Below, in pieces: positions 28,678 through 37,021 of a stretch of 64,000 nt of DNA (within the stretch, counting starts at the first letter, position 1; each line of letters begins with the position of its first letter). The notes beneath the pieces are model-generated. The model was not told where the DNA came from, ran no database searches, and saw only the letters and a program-made list of their open reading frames with translations. Both the position numbers and the translations under genes were made by a program. Source of the DNA: Bacillota bacterium (GTDB lineage Bacteria; Bacillota; Clostridia; Peptostreptococcales; Natronincolaceae); the NCBI GenBank assembly GCA_023387935.1, contig JAEWHG010000131.1, positions 22,381-86,380 on the forward strand, in the 5' to 3' direction.

Positions 28678-29685
28678 ATGAAAGTCGTTATTGATGCAAT
28701 GGGAGGAGATCATGCTCCATTTGTTACGGTTCAAGGAGCAGTAGAGGCTGTTAAGAGTTATGATGTCAATATTATTTTAACAGGTAACCAACCTATGATA
28801 GAAAGTGAATTAGCAAAATATGAATATCCAAAGGAAAAAATTGAAATAGTTCACTGTAGTGAAAGGATTACAAATGAAGATAAACCTGTAATTTCTATTA
28901 GAAAGAAAAAAGATTCTTCCATGGTTGTAGCATTGAAACTGGTGAAAGAAAAGAAAGCAGATGCTATTATATCAGCTGGAAATTCGGGAGCATTATTAGC
29001 GGGAGGATTACTGGTGTTAGGAAGAATTAAGGGAATAGATCGTCCGGCTCTTGCGCCTGTATATCCAACAACTAAAGGGGTTTCTGTACTTATAGATGCA
29101 GGTGCTAATGCTGATTGCAAACCTAGAAATTTCTTGGAATTTGGAATGATGGGTAGTATCTATGCTGAAAAGGTGCTTGGTATTAAAAAACCAAGGGTGT
29201 GCACTGTTAATATTGGAATAGAAGAAGAAAAGGGAAGCGATCTTGTAAAAGCAGCGCATGCCCTTTGTAAAGAAGGTCCCTTTAATTTTCAAGGGAATGT
29301 GGAAGCTAGAGATATACCTAGTGGATATGCAGATGTTATTGTATGTGATGGATTTACTGGTAATGTTATTCTAAAGCTAACTGAAGGTTTAGCATCTTCT
29401 ATTTTTAGTATGTTAAAGGAAGAGTTTTTTAAGAACACTTTTAGAAAGATTGGCGCACTTATTTTGAAATCTAGTCTAAAAGATTTTAAAAAGAAAATTG
29501 ATTATGCTGAATATGGCGGAGCACCACTTTTAGGTGTTAAAGGTGTATTAATCAAAGCTCACGGAAGTTCCGATGGAAAAGCTATAAAAAACGCAGTAAG
29601 ACAGTCGATTAAATTTATTAATAATAATGTAATTGAAGACATTGCTAGTGAAATTACTAGTTTAGGAGTTGATACACTTGAATAA
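28678..29685 (+). CDS. plsX: Phosphate acyltransferase PlsX
   Basis: PlsX converts acyl-ACP to acyl-phosphate, the donor for PlsY in phospholipid synthesis. The 335-residue protein starts [14 protein letters not shown] and has [12 protein letters not shown], the [18 protein letters not shown] block and [15 protein letters not shown]. Ataaggaggcc precedes the ATG. It lies 11 bp after fapR and its end overlaps the beginning of fabH, so translation is coupled. Acyl-phosphate from FakA would enter the same step. Confidence 0.97.
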   Translation: MKVVIDAMGGDHAPFVTVQGAVEAVKSYDVNIILTGNQPMIESELAKYEYPKEKIEIVHCSERITNEDKPVISIRKKKDSSMVVALKLVKEKKADAIISAGNSGALLAGGLLVLGRIKGIDRPALAPVYPTTKGVSVLIDAGANADCKPRNFLEFGMMGSIYAEKVLGIKKPRVCTVNIGIEEEKGSDLVKAAHALCKEGPFNFQGNVEARDIPSGYADVIVCDGFTGNVILKLTEGLASSIFSMLKEEFFKNTFRKIGALILKSSLKDFKKKIDYAEYGGAPLLGVKGVLIKAHGSSDGKAIKNAVRQSIKFINNNVIEDIASEITSLGVDTLE

Positions 29686-30673
29686 ATTTATTTCAGTTGG
29701 TATCACGGGCACAGGAAGTTATCTTCCAGAGAAAATACGAACTAATTTTGAACTAGAAAATATGGTAGATACAACTGATGAGTGGATTATAACTAGGACA
29801 GGAATATCAGAGCGTAGGATTGCTGACGATAAATCTGCTACATCAGATTTGGCTACAGGTGCTGCTATTAAAGCAATTGAAGCTGCAGGCTTATCCCCTG
29901 ATGATATCGATTTAATTGTAGTGGCTACAGTAACGCCAGATATGGCTTTTCCTTCTACAGCTTGTATCGTCCAAAAGAATATAGGAGCAAAAAATGCTGT
30001 AGCTTTTGATATTGAAGCAGCATGCTCAGGCTTTATTTATGGCATGACAATTGGAGAACAGTTCATTAAAACTGGTTTATATAAAAATGTGTTAGTAATT
30101 GGGGCTGAAACCTTAAGTAAAATCCTTAACTGGAATGATAGAAACACCTGTGTTTTATTTGGAGATGGGGCTGGAGCTGTTGTATTGCAACCAGTGAAAG
30201 ATGGGTATGGAATACTATCGAGCAGTCTAGGAGCGGATGGAGCTGGTGGAGATTATTTAACAGTGCCAGCAGGTGGATCTAGAATGCCAACATCTATTGA
30301 AACTGTAAGTAACAACTTGCATTATGTGCAAATGGATGGAAGTGAGGTTTTTAAATTTGCTGTAAGAATTATGGCAAAATCTGCTTTGCAAGCCATTGAA
30401 AATAGTGGTCTTAGTTTAGAGGACATCGACTATATGGTTCCCCACCAAGCTAATATAAGAATTATAGAGGCTGCCGCAAAGCGGCTTAATCTAGATATCA
30501 GCAAAGTACATGTCAACTTAAATAATTATGGCAATATGTCTGCAGCCTCTGTTCCAGTTGCTTTAGATGAAGCTGTTAGACAAGGCAAAATTAAAGAAGG
30601 GCAAATCGTAACTTTAGTTGCTTTTGGTGGAGGCTTAACATGGGGCTCCTCTGTAATTAGATGGGCAAAATAG
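29678..30673 (+). CDS. fabH: Beta-ketoacyl-ACP synthase III
   Basis: FabH condenses acetyl- or branched acyl-CoA with malonyl-ACP to start each fatty acid. In the 331-residue protein the catalytic Cys116 lies in EAACSGF, the His in MVPHQAN and the Asn in [10 protein letters not shown], completing the Cys-His-Asn triad. The TTG at 29678 is chosen as start because taggag lies nine bases upstream; it overlaps plsX by eight bases. A TTG three codons earlier is less well spaced. Confidence 0.95.
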   Translation: MNKFISVGITGTGSYLPEKIRTNFELENMVDTTDEWIITRTGISERRIADDKSATSDLATGAAIKAIEAAGLSPDDIDLIVVATVTPDMAFPSTACIVQKNIGAKNAVAFDIEAACSGFIYGMTIGEQFIKTGLYKNVLVIGAETLSKILNWNDRNTCVLFGDGAGAVVLQPVKDGYGILSSSLGADGAGGDYLTVPAGGSRMPTSIETVSNNLHYVQMDGSEVFKFAVRIMAKSALQAIENSGLSLEDIDYMVPHQANIRIIEAAAKRLNLDISKVHVNLNNYGNMSAASVPVALDEAVRQGKIKEGQIVTLVAFGGGLTWGSSVIRWAK

Positions 30674-30680
30674 TTCTTGT

Positions 30681-30713
30681 CTAGTAATATTATCAATTAC
30701 TAGTGGTACTAGG
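30681..30713 (+). promoter_or_regulatory. Nested palindromes between fabH and fabK, possible FapR site
   Basis: Ctagtaat (30681-30688) and attactag (30696-30703) form a perfect 8-bp inverted repeat, and ctagt-ggt-actag (30700-30712) a second. The stretch 30697-30713 has TTACTA and TACTAG arms resembling a FapR box but with a four-base centre. It fills most of the only sizeable gap in the plsX-fabG run. An mRNA hairpin is an alternative reading. Confidence 0.4.
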
Positions 30714-30739
30714 TTTCATATTGTATGGGAGGTAAATGC

Positions 30740-31690
30740 ATGTTTAAAACAAGAATTTGTAAAATATTAAATATTGAATATCCTATTATACAGGGTGGCA
30801 TGGCTTGGGTTGCTACGGCTGAACTTGCTGCCGCTGTTTCAGAAGCAGGAGGATTGGGCATGATTGGTGCAGGGAATGCTCCTGGAGAAGTTGTAGAGAG
30901 GGAAATTCTAAAAATAAAAAAAATGACGAATAAACCATTTGGTGTAAACATTATGCTATTATCCCCCTTTGTTGATGAAGTAGTAGATATTGTTTGTAAA
31001 TATGGGGTTTCAGTAGTTACAACTGGTGCAGGAAACCCTGGCAGATTTATGGAAAAATTTAAAAATATTGGTACAAAGGTTATTCCTGTCATTCCATCTG
31101 TTGCACTTGCAAAAAGAATGGAAGCTTTAGGTGCAGATGCATTAGTAGTGGAAGGAACTGAAGCCGGTGGACATATAGGAGAGCTTACTACAATGGCACT
31201 AACACCACAGGTAGTGGACGCAGTTAGTATACCTGTTATCGCAGCTGGAGGAATTGGAGATGGCAGAGGATTACTGGCAGCCCTATCCTTAGGTGCCGAA
31301 GGTGTACAGATGGGAACAAGATTTGTTTGTGCTGAAGAATGTATAGCTCACATTAACTATAAACAAAAAATAATTGATGCTAAGGATAGAGATGCAGTTG
31401 TTACTGCAAGGGTAACGGGACATCCTGTAAGAGTCCTAAAGAACAAATTAGCAAGAGACTTTAATAAATTAGAGAAAGATGGAGTCACTGCAGAAGAAAT
31501 AGAGAAATTAGGTCAAGGTAAGCTTAAAATAGCAGTAATTGATGGAGAAGTAGAAAATGGATCTGTAATGGCAGGCCAGATTGCTGGTATGGTTTCTAAA
31601 ATTCAGCCATGTAAGGAAATAATAGAAGAAATTATATTAGATGCACAGAAGCAACTTGCTTTTGTGAGTAAGCTTAATAGGGAGGAATAA
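30740..31690 (+). CDS. fabK: Enoyl-ACP reductase II (FMN-dependent)
   Basis: FabK carries out the last reduction of each elongation cycle with a flavin and is the clostridial/streptococcal replacement for FabI. The 316-residue TIM barrel has YPIIQGGMAWV, SEAGGLGMIG, the EGTEAGGHIGE substrate/FMN block, AAGGIGDGRG and MGTRFVCAEE. The ATG at 30740 follows gggagg (30727-30732) with good spacing; the ATG at 30725 overlaps that site. FabK enzymes are not inhibited by triclosan, a family property. Confidence 0.95.
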   Translation: MFKTRICKILNIEYPIIQGGMAWVATAELAAAVSEAGGLGMIGAGNAPGEVVEREILKIKKMTNKPFGVNIMLLSPFVDEVVDIVCKYGVSVVTTGAGNPGRFMEKFKNIGTKVIPVIPSVALAKRMEALGADALVVEGTEAGGHIGELTTMALTPQVVDAVSIPVIAAGGIGDGRGLLAALSLGAEGVQMGTRFVCAEECIAHINYKQKIIDAKDRDAVVTARVTGHPVRVLKNKLARDFNKLEKDGVTAEEIEKLGQGKLKIAVIDGEVENGSVMAGQIAGMVSKIQPCKEIIEEIILDAQKQLAFVSKLNREE

Positions 31691-31692
31691 CC

Positions 31693-32643
31693 GTGGGGAA
31701 AATAGCATTTGTTTTTCCGGGTCAAGGTGCCCAATATGTAGGAATGGGAAAAGATTTTTTCGAAAACTTTTCTATTGCCAAGAGTATCTTTGATGAAGCT
31801 AGCAATGAAATAAATACGGATATGGAAAAACTTTGTTTTGAAGGACCAGAACATGAATTAATGAAGACGGAGAATACCCAACCTGCTATTCTAACTACTT
31901 CAATTGCGATGTTAAAGGTATTGGAAAATGAGGGTTTTGACTGCAGTATAACTGCAGGCTTAAGCTTAGGTGAGTATGCTTCATTAGTTAAATCTAAAGT
32001 GCTTTCCTTTAAAGATGCAGTTCGATTAGTAAAAAATAGAGGGAAGTATATGCAGGAAGAAGTGCCTATGGGAGTAGGTACCATGGCAGCTATTTTAGGA
32101 TTAGATAGAGAGCAATTGCAATTATGTATAGAAAACACGAAGCAATATGGAATCGTTGAGGCAGCAAACTATAACAGTCCAGGTCAAATAGTTATTTCTG
32201 GTGAAGTAAAAGCAGTAGAGGCTGCTGTTAAAATGGCAGTTGACCTTGGAGCTAAAAAGGCTGTTATATTACCAGTTAGCGCACCTTTTCACTGTAGTTT
32301 ACTCAGAGGAGCTGGTGAAAAGTTAAAGAAAGATCTTGAACTATTGGAAATTAATGATCCTCAGGTTCCTATTGTAACTAATGTAGAAGCAGCCATATTA
32401 TCTTCTAGAATTAAGGTTATACCATCTTTAGTTCAGCAAATAAGCAAATCTGTACTATGGGAAGACTCTATCTCATTAATGTTAAATGAAGGAGTAGATC
32501 ATTTTATAGAAATTGGCCCAGGTAACGCATTATCTTCTTTTATAAAAAGAATAGCTAAAACAAAAGAGAAGAAGGTAAAAACTTATAATGTAGAGGACGT
32601 TAATAGCTTTAAGGAATTATTACAAGCAAAATTGGAGGTGTAA
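31693..32643 (+). CDS. fabD: Malonyl-CoA:ACP transacylase
   Basis: FabD loads malonyl groups on ACP. The 316-residue protein has the FPGQGAQYVGMG start, the nucleophile Ser91 in GLSLGEY, and the active-site His200 in VSAPFHCSLL. The usual GHSLGE motif has Leu in place of the first His, a change I believe occurs in other clostridial FabD proteins, so it need not mean loss of activity. The start is GTG after ggagga, two bases after the fabK stop. Confidence 0.95.
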   Translation: MGKIAFVFPGQGAQYVGMGKDFFENFSIAKSIFDEASNEINTDMEKLCFEGPEHELMKTENTQPAILTTSIAMLKVLENEGFDCSITAGLSLGEYASLVKSKVLSFKDAVRLVKNRGKYMQEEVPMGVGTMAAILGLDREQLQLCIENTKQYGIVEAANYNSPGQIVISGEVKAVEAAVKMAVDLGAKKAVILPVSAPFHCSLLRGAGEKLKKDLELLEINDPQVPIVTNVEAAILSSRIKVIPSLVQQISKSVLWEDSISLMLNEGVDHFIEIGPGNALSSFIKRIAKTKEKKVKTYNVEDVNSFKELLQAKLEV

Positions 32644-32645
32644 AT

Positions 32646-33389
32646 TTGAATCTAGTAGGTAAAACAGCCTTAGTAACAGGCGGATCTAGAGGAATAGGTA
32701 GATCAATTGCCTTAGCCCTAGCTAACGAGGGCGCCAATGTTATTATAAACTATACAAGTAATGAAGAAAGGGCGCTTAAGGTTGTAGAGGAAATTGAAAG
32801 CTTTAATGTTAAAGCCTTAGCCATTAAAGCAAATGTTTCTAGAACAGAAGAAATAAAAGAAATGATGGATAGAATTGAAGAAGTGTTTGATGGTATTGAT
32901 ATTTTAGTTAACAATGCAGGAATTACACGTGATAACTTAGTTATCAAAATGAAAGAAGAGGACTGGGATCAGGTAATGGATATAAACTTAAAGGGTGTAT
33001 TCCTATGCACGAAAGCAGTCCTTAGAAAAATGATAAAACAAAAACATGGTAGGATTATTAATTTATCATCAGTAGTAGGTGTTGTAGGGAACCCTGGTCA
33101 AGTAAATTATTGTGCATCCAAAGCCGGTGTTATTGGTTTTACAAAATCACTTGCAAAAGAAGTAGCAGGAAAAAATATTACGGTAAATGCCATTGCACCA
33201 GGATTTATTGAAACAGATATGACAAATGCCCTGCCTGATAAGGTAAAGGAAGCTATGGTGGAAGTAATTCCGATGAAAAAATATGGTAGACCTGAAGATA
33301 TTGCAAATTTAGCTGTGTTTTTAAGTGGTGATGGTGCTAACTATATTACCGGTCAAGTGATTCACGTAGATGGTGGAATGGCAATGTAG
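32646..33389 (+). CDS. fabG: 3-oxoacyl-ACP reductase
   Basis: FabG reduces beta-ketoacyl-ACP with NADPH. The 247-residue short-chain dehydrogenase has the cofactor motif TGGSRGIG at 11-18, NNAG, and the catalytic Ser142, Tyr155 and Lys159 (NLSSVVG and YCASK). It begins with TTG after a strong ttggaggtg site that overlaps the fabD stop region. FabZ, the dehydratase needed next in the cycle, is not in this window. Confidence 0.96.
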   Translation: MNLVGKTALVTGGSRGIGRSIALALANEGANVIINYTSNEERALKVVEEIESFNVKALAIKANVSRTEEIKEMMDRIEEVFDGIDILVNNAGITRDNLVIKMKEEDWDQVMDINLKGVFLCTKAVLRKMIKQKHGRIINLSSVVGVVGNPGQVNYCASKAGVIGFTKSLAKEVAGKNITVNAIAPGFIETDMTNALPDKVKEAMVEVIPMKKYGRPEDIANLAVFLSGDGANYITGQVIHVDGGMAM

Positions 33390-33430
33390 TTTTAAAATAA
33401 AAATAAAATAAAAAAATTGGAGGAATTTAT

Positions 33431-33661
33431 ATGTCATTTGAAAAAGTTGTTAAAATTATTGGGGATCAATTAGGAATAGAGGATGTTAGTGAAATTACTA
33501 GAGGTACTTCTTTAATGAAGGATTTGGAAGCAGATTCATTAGATGCAGTTGAAATTGTTATGGGAATTGAGGATGAATTTGGTATTGAAATTCCAGACGA
33601 TGAAGCTGAGAAATTTAAAAATATTGGTGATATTGTTGATTATGTAGAATCAAATAAATAG
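33431..33661 (+). CDS. acpP: Acyl carrier protein
   Basis: The 76-residue acidic protein carries growing fatty acids on a phosphopantetheine arm. The attachment site is Ser36 in EADSLDAVEIVM, followed by the usual EDEFGIEIPDDEAE helix. It has its own strong aattggagga site. A hairpin between it and fabF probably lets acpP be expressed more than the genes behind it. Confidence 0.97.
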   Translation: MSFEKVVKIIGDQLGIEDVSEITRGTSLMKDLEADSLDAVEIVMGIEDEFGIEIPDDEAEKFKNIGDIVDYVESNK

Positions 33662-33668
33662 TAAATTT

Positions 33669-33692
33669 AATCCCGATTTAGTCGGGATTTTA
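33669..33692 (+). terminator. Intercistronic hairpin, partial terminator between acpP and fabF
   Basis: An 8-bp stem (aatcccga with tcgggatt, five-base loop) followed by a short T run lies just after the acpP stop and before the fabF ribosome binding site. Such attenuating hairpins can raise ACP levels relative to downstream genes or protect the mRNA end. Confidence 0.6.
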
Positions 33693-33711
33693 TAATGAAG
33701 GAGTGTGCATT

Positions 33712-34950
33712 ATGAAAAGAAGAGTTGTTGTAACAGGAATGGGGTGTATTACTCCTGTTGGAATTGGAAAAGAAAAATTTTGGAACTCTTTAGTATCTGG
33801 TATCTCTGGAATTGATTATATTACTAGGTTTGATGCTGCTGAGTTTGCTACTAAAATTGCAGGTGAAGTAAAAGACTTTAATCCTGAGAATTATATTGAA
33901 AAAAGAGAAGTTAAAAGAATGGATAGATTTACGCAATTTGCTGTAGCTGCTTCAAAGATTGCAGTAGAGGATGCAAAGTTAGAGATAGACAATGTTAATG
34001 CAGAACGCTTCGGTGTTGTTCTTGGCTCTGGAATCGGTGGAATGGAGACATTAGAAGAGCAGAGTAAAAAACTATTTGAAAAGGGTCCAAATAGAATAAG
34101 TCCTCTTTTTATTCCAATGATGATATCCAATATTGGTTCAGGTCAAGTATCCATAGCTCTTGGCGCAAAAGGGCCTAATCAAACTGTGGTTACTGCCTGT
34201 GCATCAGCTACCAATGCCATTGGAGAAGCCTTTAGAATTATTCAAAACTCTGATGCGGATATAATGATTACTGGAGGTACGGAAGCATCTATTACACCAC
34301 TATCTATGGCAGGATTCTGCTCCATGAAAGCTATGTCAACTTATAATGATAATCCACAAGGCGCTAGTAGACCTTTTGATGCAAATAGAGATGGATTTGT
34401 AATGGGAGAAGGTGCTGGAATTCTTGTAATAGAAGAGTTAGACCATGCGATTAAAAGAGGTGCTACGATCTATGGAGAAATCGTAGGTTATGGTAGTAGC
34501 GCAGATGCTTTTCATATTACATCACCTGCACCGAATGGTGAAGGTGGTGCACGAGCCATGGTAAATGCATTAAAAGATGCAGAAATTACTCCGGAAAAAA
34601 TAGATTATATCAATGCTCACGGAACAAGCACTCCTTATAATGACGAATTTGAAACGGAAGCAATTAAGAGTGTATTTAAAGATCATGCATATAAATTATC
34701 TATTAACTCTACTAAATCTATGACAGGCCATCTTTTAGGTGCAGCTGGCGGAATAGAGGCAATTGTATGTATTATGTCTATTGGTGAGGGCACATTGCAC
34801 CCTACAATAAATTACGAAACACCAGATCCAAAATGCGATTTAGATTATGTTCCGAATGTTGCTAAGAAACGAAATGTTAATTATGCCCTTTCGAATTCTT
34901 TGGGCTTTGGTGGCCACAATGCAACCATTATTTTTAAAAAATATGAATAG
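33712..34950 (+). CDS. fabF: Beta-ketoacyl-ACP synthase II
   Basis: FabF elongates acyl-ACP chains by condensation with malonyl-ACP. The 412-residue protein has the nucleophile Cys163 in [12 protein letters not shown] and the two active-site histidines in [11 protein letters not shown] and [12 protein letters not shown]. The ATG at 33712 fits ggagtg eight bases upstream; a GTG at 33703 overlaps it. It is the last gene of the lipid cluster; fabZ and the acetyl-CoA carboxylase genes are not here. Confidence 0.96.
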   Translation: MKRRVVVTGMGCITPVGIGKEKFWNSLVSGISGIDYITRFDAAEFATKIAGEVKDFNPENYIEKREVKRMDRFTQFAVAASKIAVEDAKLEIDNVNAERFGVVLGSGIGGMETLEEQSKKLFEKGPNRISPLFIPMMISNIGSGQVSIALGAKGPNQTVVTACASATNAIGEAFRIIQNSDADIMITGGTEASITPLSMAGFCSMKAMSTYNDNPQGASRPFDANRDGFVMGEGAGILVIEELDHAIKRGATIYGEIVGYGSSADAFHITSPAPNGEGGARAMVNALKDAEITPEKIDYINAHGTSTPYNDEFETEAIKSVFKDHAYKLSINSTKSMTGHLLGAAGGIEAIVCIMSIGEGTLHPTINYETPDPKCDLDYVPNVAKKRNVNYALSNSLGFGGHNATIIFKKYE

Positions 34951-34970
34951 TCTCATATAAATATACTTAT

Positions 34971-35006
34971 TATAGGAAGAAGGAAAAAATCTTCCTATAT
35001 TTTTTT
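34971..35006 (+). terminator. Terminator after fabF
   Basis: A perfect 10-bp stem (tataggaaga with tcttcctata) and a nine-base loop are followed by seven T residues, ending the fapR-fabF operon. Confidence 0.9.
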
Positions 35007-35007
35007 G

Positions 35008-35165
35008 AGTATTTAAAATTTAAAACGGAGTTTTCAAGTGAGCGACGCATAAAGTCTGTAAGTGTAAACGAACAAATTTTATTTTAAGCACTTGAAATTT
35101 AAAATAGAGTTTTAAATTGAGTGTGCTATAAAGTTTGTGAGTGCTAAGGAACAAATTTTATTTTT
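35008..35165. repeat. Tandem imperfect direct repeat, two 79-bp copies
   Basis: Copy 1 is 35008-35086 and copy 2 is 35087-35165. They align without gaps at 61 of 79 positions by my count. Best conserved are the blocks atttaaaa, gagtttt, ataaagt and the end aacaaattttatttt. No reading frame of note crosses them. They fill the gap between the fabF terminator and the rnc promoter, and the -35 box of that promoter begins at the end of copy 2. Confidence 0.8.
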
Positions 35166-35192
35166 GCAATGAAGCTCATAACGTAGTACAAT
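35164..35192 (+). promoter_or_regulatory. Sigma-A promoter for rnc
   Basis: TTGCAA (35164-35169), 17 bases and TACAAT (35187-35192) lie 30 bp upstream of rnc and directly behind the 79-bp repeats. Confidence 0.65.
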
Positions 35193-35222
35193 AAAGGAAA
35201 CTTGGTTATACGGAGGTAGAAC

Positions 35223-35948
35223 ATGAAATTACATAATAATCGGATAGAAGAAATAAAAGAATTTCAAAATACAATAAAATATGAATTTAAAAATATAAAT
35301 ATTATAAATGAAGCCTTGACCCATAGTTCATATACGAATGAGTATAGAAAAAAACATGTTCAAAATAATGAGAGGCTAGAATTCTTAGGAGATTCTGTTT
35401 TAAGTATTGTAGTTAGTGAATACATTTATTTGAAATATAAAAATTTACCGGAAGGGGAACTTACAAAGGTTAGAGCTAATGTTGTATGTGAACCATCTTT
35501 AGCAAATCAGGCAAAGGAAATAAACTTAGGAAGATATTTATTATTAGGAAAAGGTGAAGAAGTAACAGGTGGAAGAGAAAGAGTATCCATACTTGCAGAC
35601 GCTTTTGAAGCAGTCATAGGCGCATTATATTTAGATGGTGGAATGGACATAGCTGGTAAGTTTATTTTGAATATGTTGTCACATAGCATAGAATTAGCTA
35701 GTGAGGGTAATCTTTTTAGGGACTACAAAACAGATCTGCAAGAGTTATTACAGAGCAAATATGATGAGAAAATAAGCTATAGAGTAGTAGGGGAAACTGG
35801 ACCGGATCATAATAAAACTTTTGAAGTAGAAATAGTTCTAGGAAATATGTGCCTGGGCATTGGTCATGGAAAAAGTAAAAAGGAAGCAGAGCAACTGGCT
35901 GCTAAAAGTGCATTGGAAAAGGTGGATATGAAACATGAGAAAAAGTAA
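35223..35948 (+). CDS. rnc: Ribonuclease III
   Basis: RNase III cuts double-stranded RNA, including rRNA precursors. The 241-residue protein has the signature NNERLEFLGDSVLS with catalytic acidic residues, the second site in LADAFEAVIGALYLDGG, and a C-terminal double-stranded RNA-binding domain ending GHGKSKKEAEQLAAKSALE. A cggagg site precedes the ATG. It overlaps the next gene by 14 bases and lies near smc-ftsY as in B. subtilis. Confidence 0.96.
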   Translation: MKLHNNRIEEIKEFQNTIKYEFKNINIINEALTHSSYTNEYRKKHVQNNERLEFLGDSVLSIVVSEYIYLKYKNLPEGELTKVRANVVCEPSLANQAKEINLGRYLLLGKGEEVTGGRERVSILADAFEAVIGALYLDGGMDIAGKFILNMLSHSIELASEGNLFRDYKTDLQELLQSKYDEKISYRVVGETGPDHNKTFEVEIVLGNMCLGIGHGKSKKEAEQLAAKSALEKVDMKHEKK

Positions 35949-36963
35949 AGCTATTATTCCAATATTTATTCCTCATAGAGGTTGTCCTCACGACTGCAGT
36001 TTTTGTAACCAAAAAAAAATAGCGGGTACAGGAACAGATGTAACTGCAGATACGGTTTCTGAAATAATAAATGTGCAGCTAGAAAACCTAAAAAATACAG
36101 ATCGAATCAAGGAAATAGCCTTTTATGGAGGAAGTTTTACTGGTTTACCTAAGGAACAACAAAGACAGCTTTTAACCATTGCTTATGATAAGAAAAGTCG
36201 AGGTTTAATTGAGGATATTCGTATCTCAACAAGACCGGACTATATAGATGAAGAAATTCTTGACTTGTTGGTAGAGTATGGTGTTTCAATAATTGAATTA
36301 GGTGTGCAATCTACAGATGATGATGTTTTAAAATTAAATAATAGAGGACATTCAAAAAAAGATGTATTTAGGGCTGTATCTTTAATAAAGGAAAGAAAAA
36401 TTCAGCTTGGACTTCAGATGATGGTAGGATTATATGGGGATACGGAAAAAAAACTTCTAGATACAGCAAAGGATATTATTGATTGTAAACCTAATTTTGT
36501 TAGAATTTATCCAACTATAGTTATAAAAGATACTCTGTTAGAAAAGTTATATCTAGATGGTGATTACAGCCCAATCAGCCTTAATGAGGCTGTTTATTTG
36601 TGTAAACAGCTAGTTTTAGAGTTTAACAAACATGAAATACCAATTATTCGCTTAGGTTTGCAGGCCACAGAGGAAATATCCGTTGGAAGAGGCGTTGTAG
36701 CAGGACCTTACCATCCTGCTTTTAGAGAAATTGTAGAAACTGAAATTTTTAAAGATACTATAGAAGATAAAATAATAAATAAGGGAAATCTACGCGAAAA
36801 AACCTTAATTATATACTGCAATCAAAAAGAATGCTCAAAGGTTTCGGGATACAATCAGTCTAATAAGCGTTACTTAGAAGATAAATATGGGTTTAAAAAG
36901 ATTACAATTCTTCCTCGAAATAATATTTGTCAAGGGGATGTGGATATAGAGATAATACAATAA
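35935..36963 (+). CDS. Radical SAM protein, Elp3-like, function unknown
   Basis: The 342-residue protein begins MRKSKAIIPIFIPHRG and has the iron-sulfur motif CxxxCxxC at C17, C21 and C24 (CPHDCSFC), the FYGGSFTGLP block and IELGVQSTDDDVL, as in Elp3 and YhcC-type radical SAM proteins. The acetyltransferase domain of true Elp3 is absent. The C-terminal part carries extra cysteines (YCNQKECSK and NNICQGD). It overlaps rnc by 14 bases and precedes smc, a position held in many clostridia, suggesting an RNA-related role that is only inferred. Confidence 0.85.
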   Translation: MRKSKAIIPIFIPHRGCPHDCSFCNQKKIAGTGTDVTADTVSEIINVQLENLKNTDRIKEIAFYGGSFTGLPKEQQRQLLTIAYDKKSRGLIEDIRISTRPDYIDEEILDLLVEYGVSIIELGVQSTDDDVLKLNNRGHSKKDVFRAVSLIKERKIQLGLQMMVGLYGDTEKKLLDTAKDIIDCKPNFVRIYPTIVIKDTLLEKLYLDGDYSPISLNEAVYLCKQLVLEFNKHEIPIIRLGLQATEEISVGRGVVAGPYHPAFREIVETEIFKDTIEDKIINKGNLREKTLIIYCNQKECSKVSGYNQSNKRYLEDKYGFKKITILPRNNICQGDVDIEIIQ

Positions 36964-37021
36964 TTATGTTAAAATATTTCAGTAGCTTTAATTTGTAGCA
37001 TTAGTGCTTGGGGGGATATAT

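Noticed and set aside
31957..31977. Loss of function of FabD because the GHSLGE motif reads GLSLGE
   Set aside because: The nucleophile Ser91, His200 and the rest of the active site are intact, and the same variant is likely present in other clostridia.
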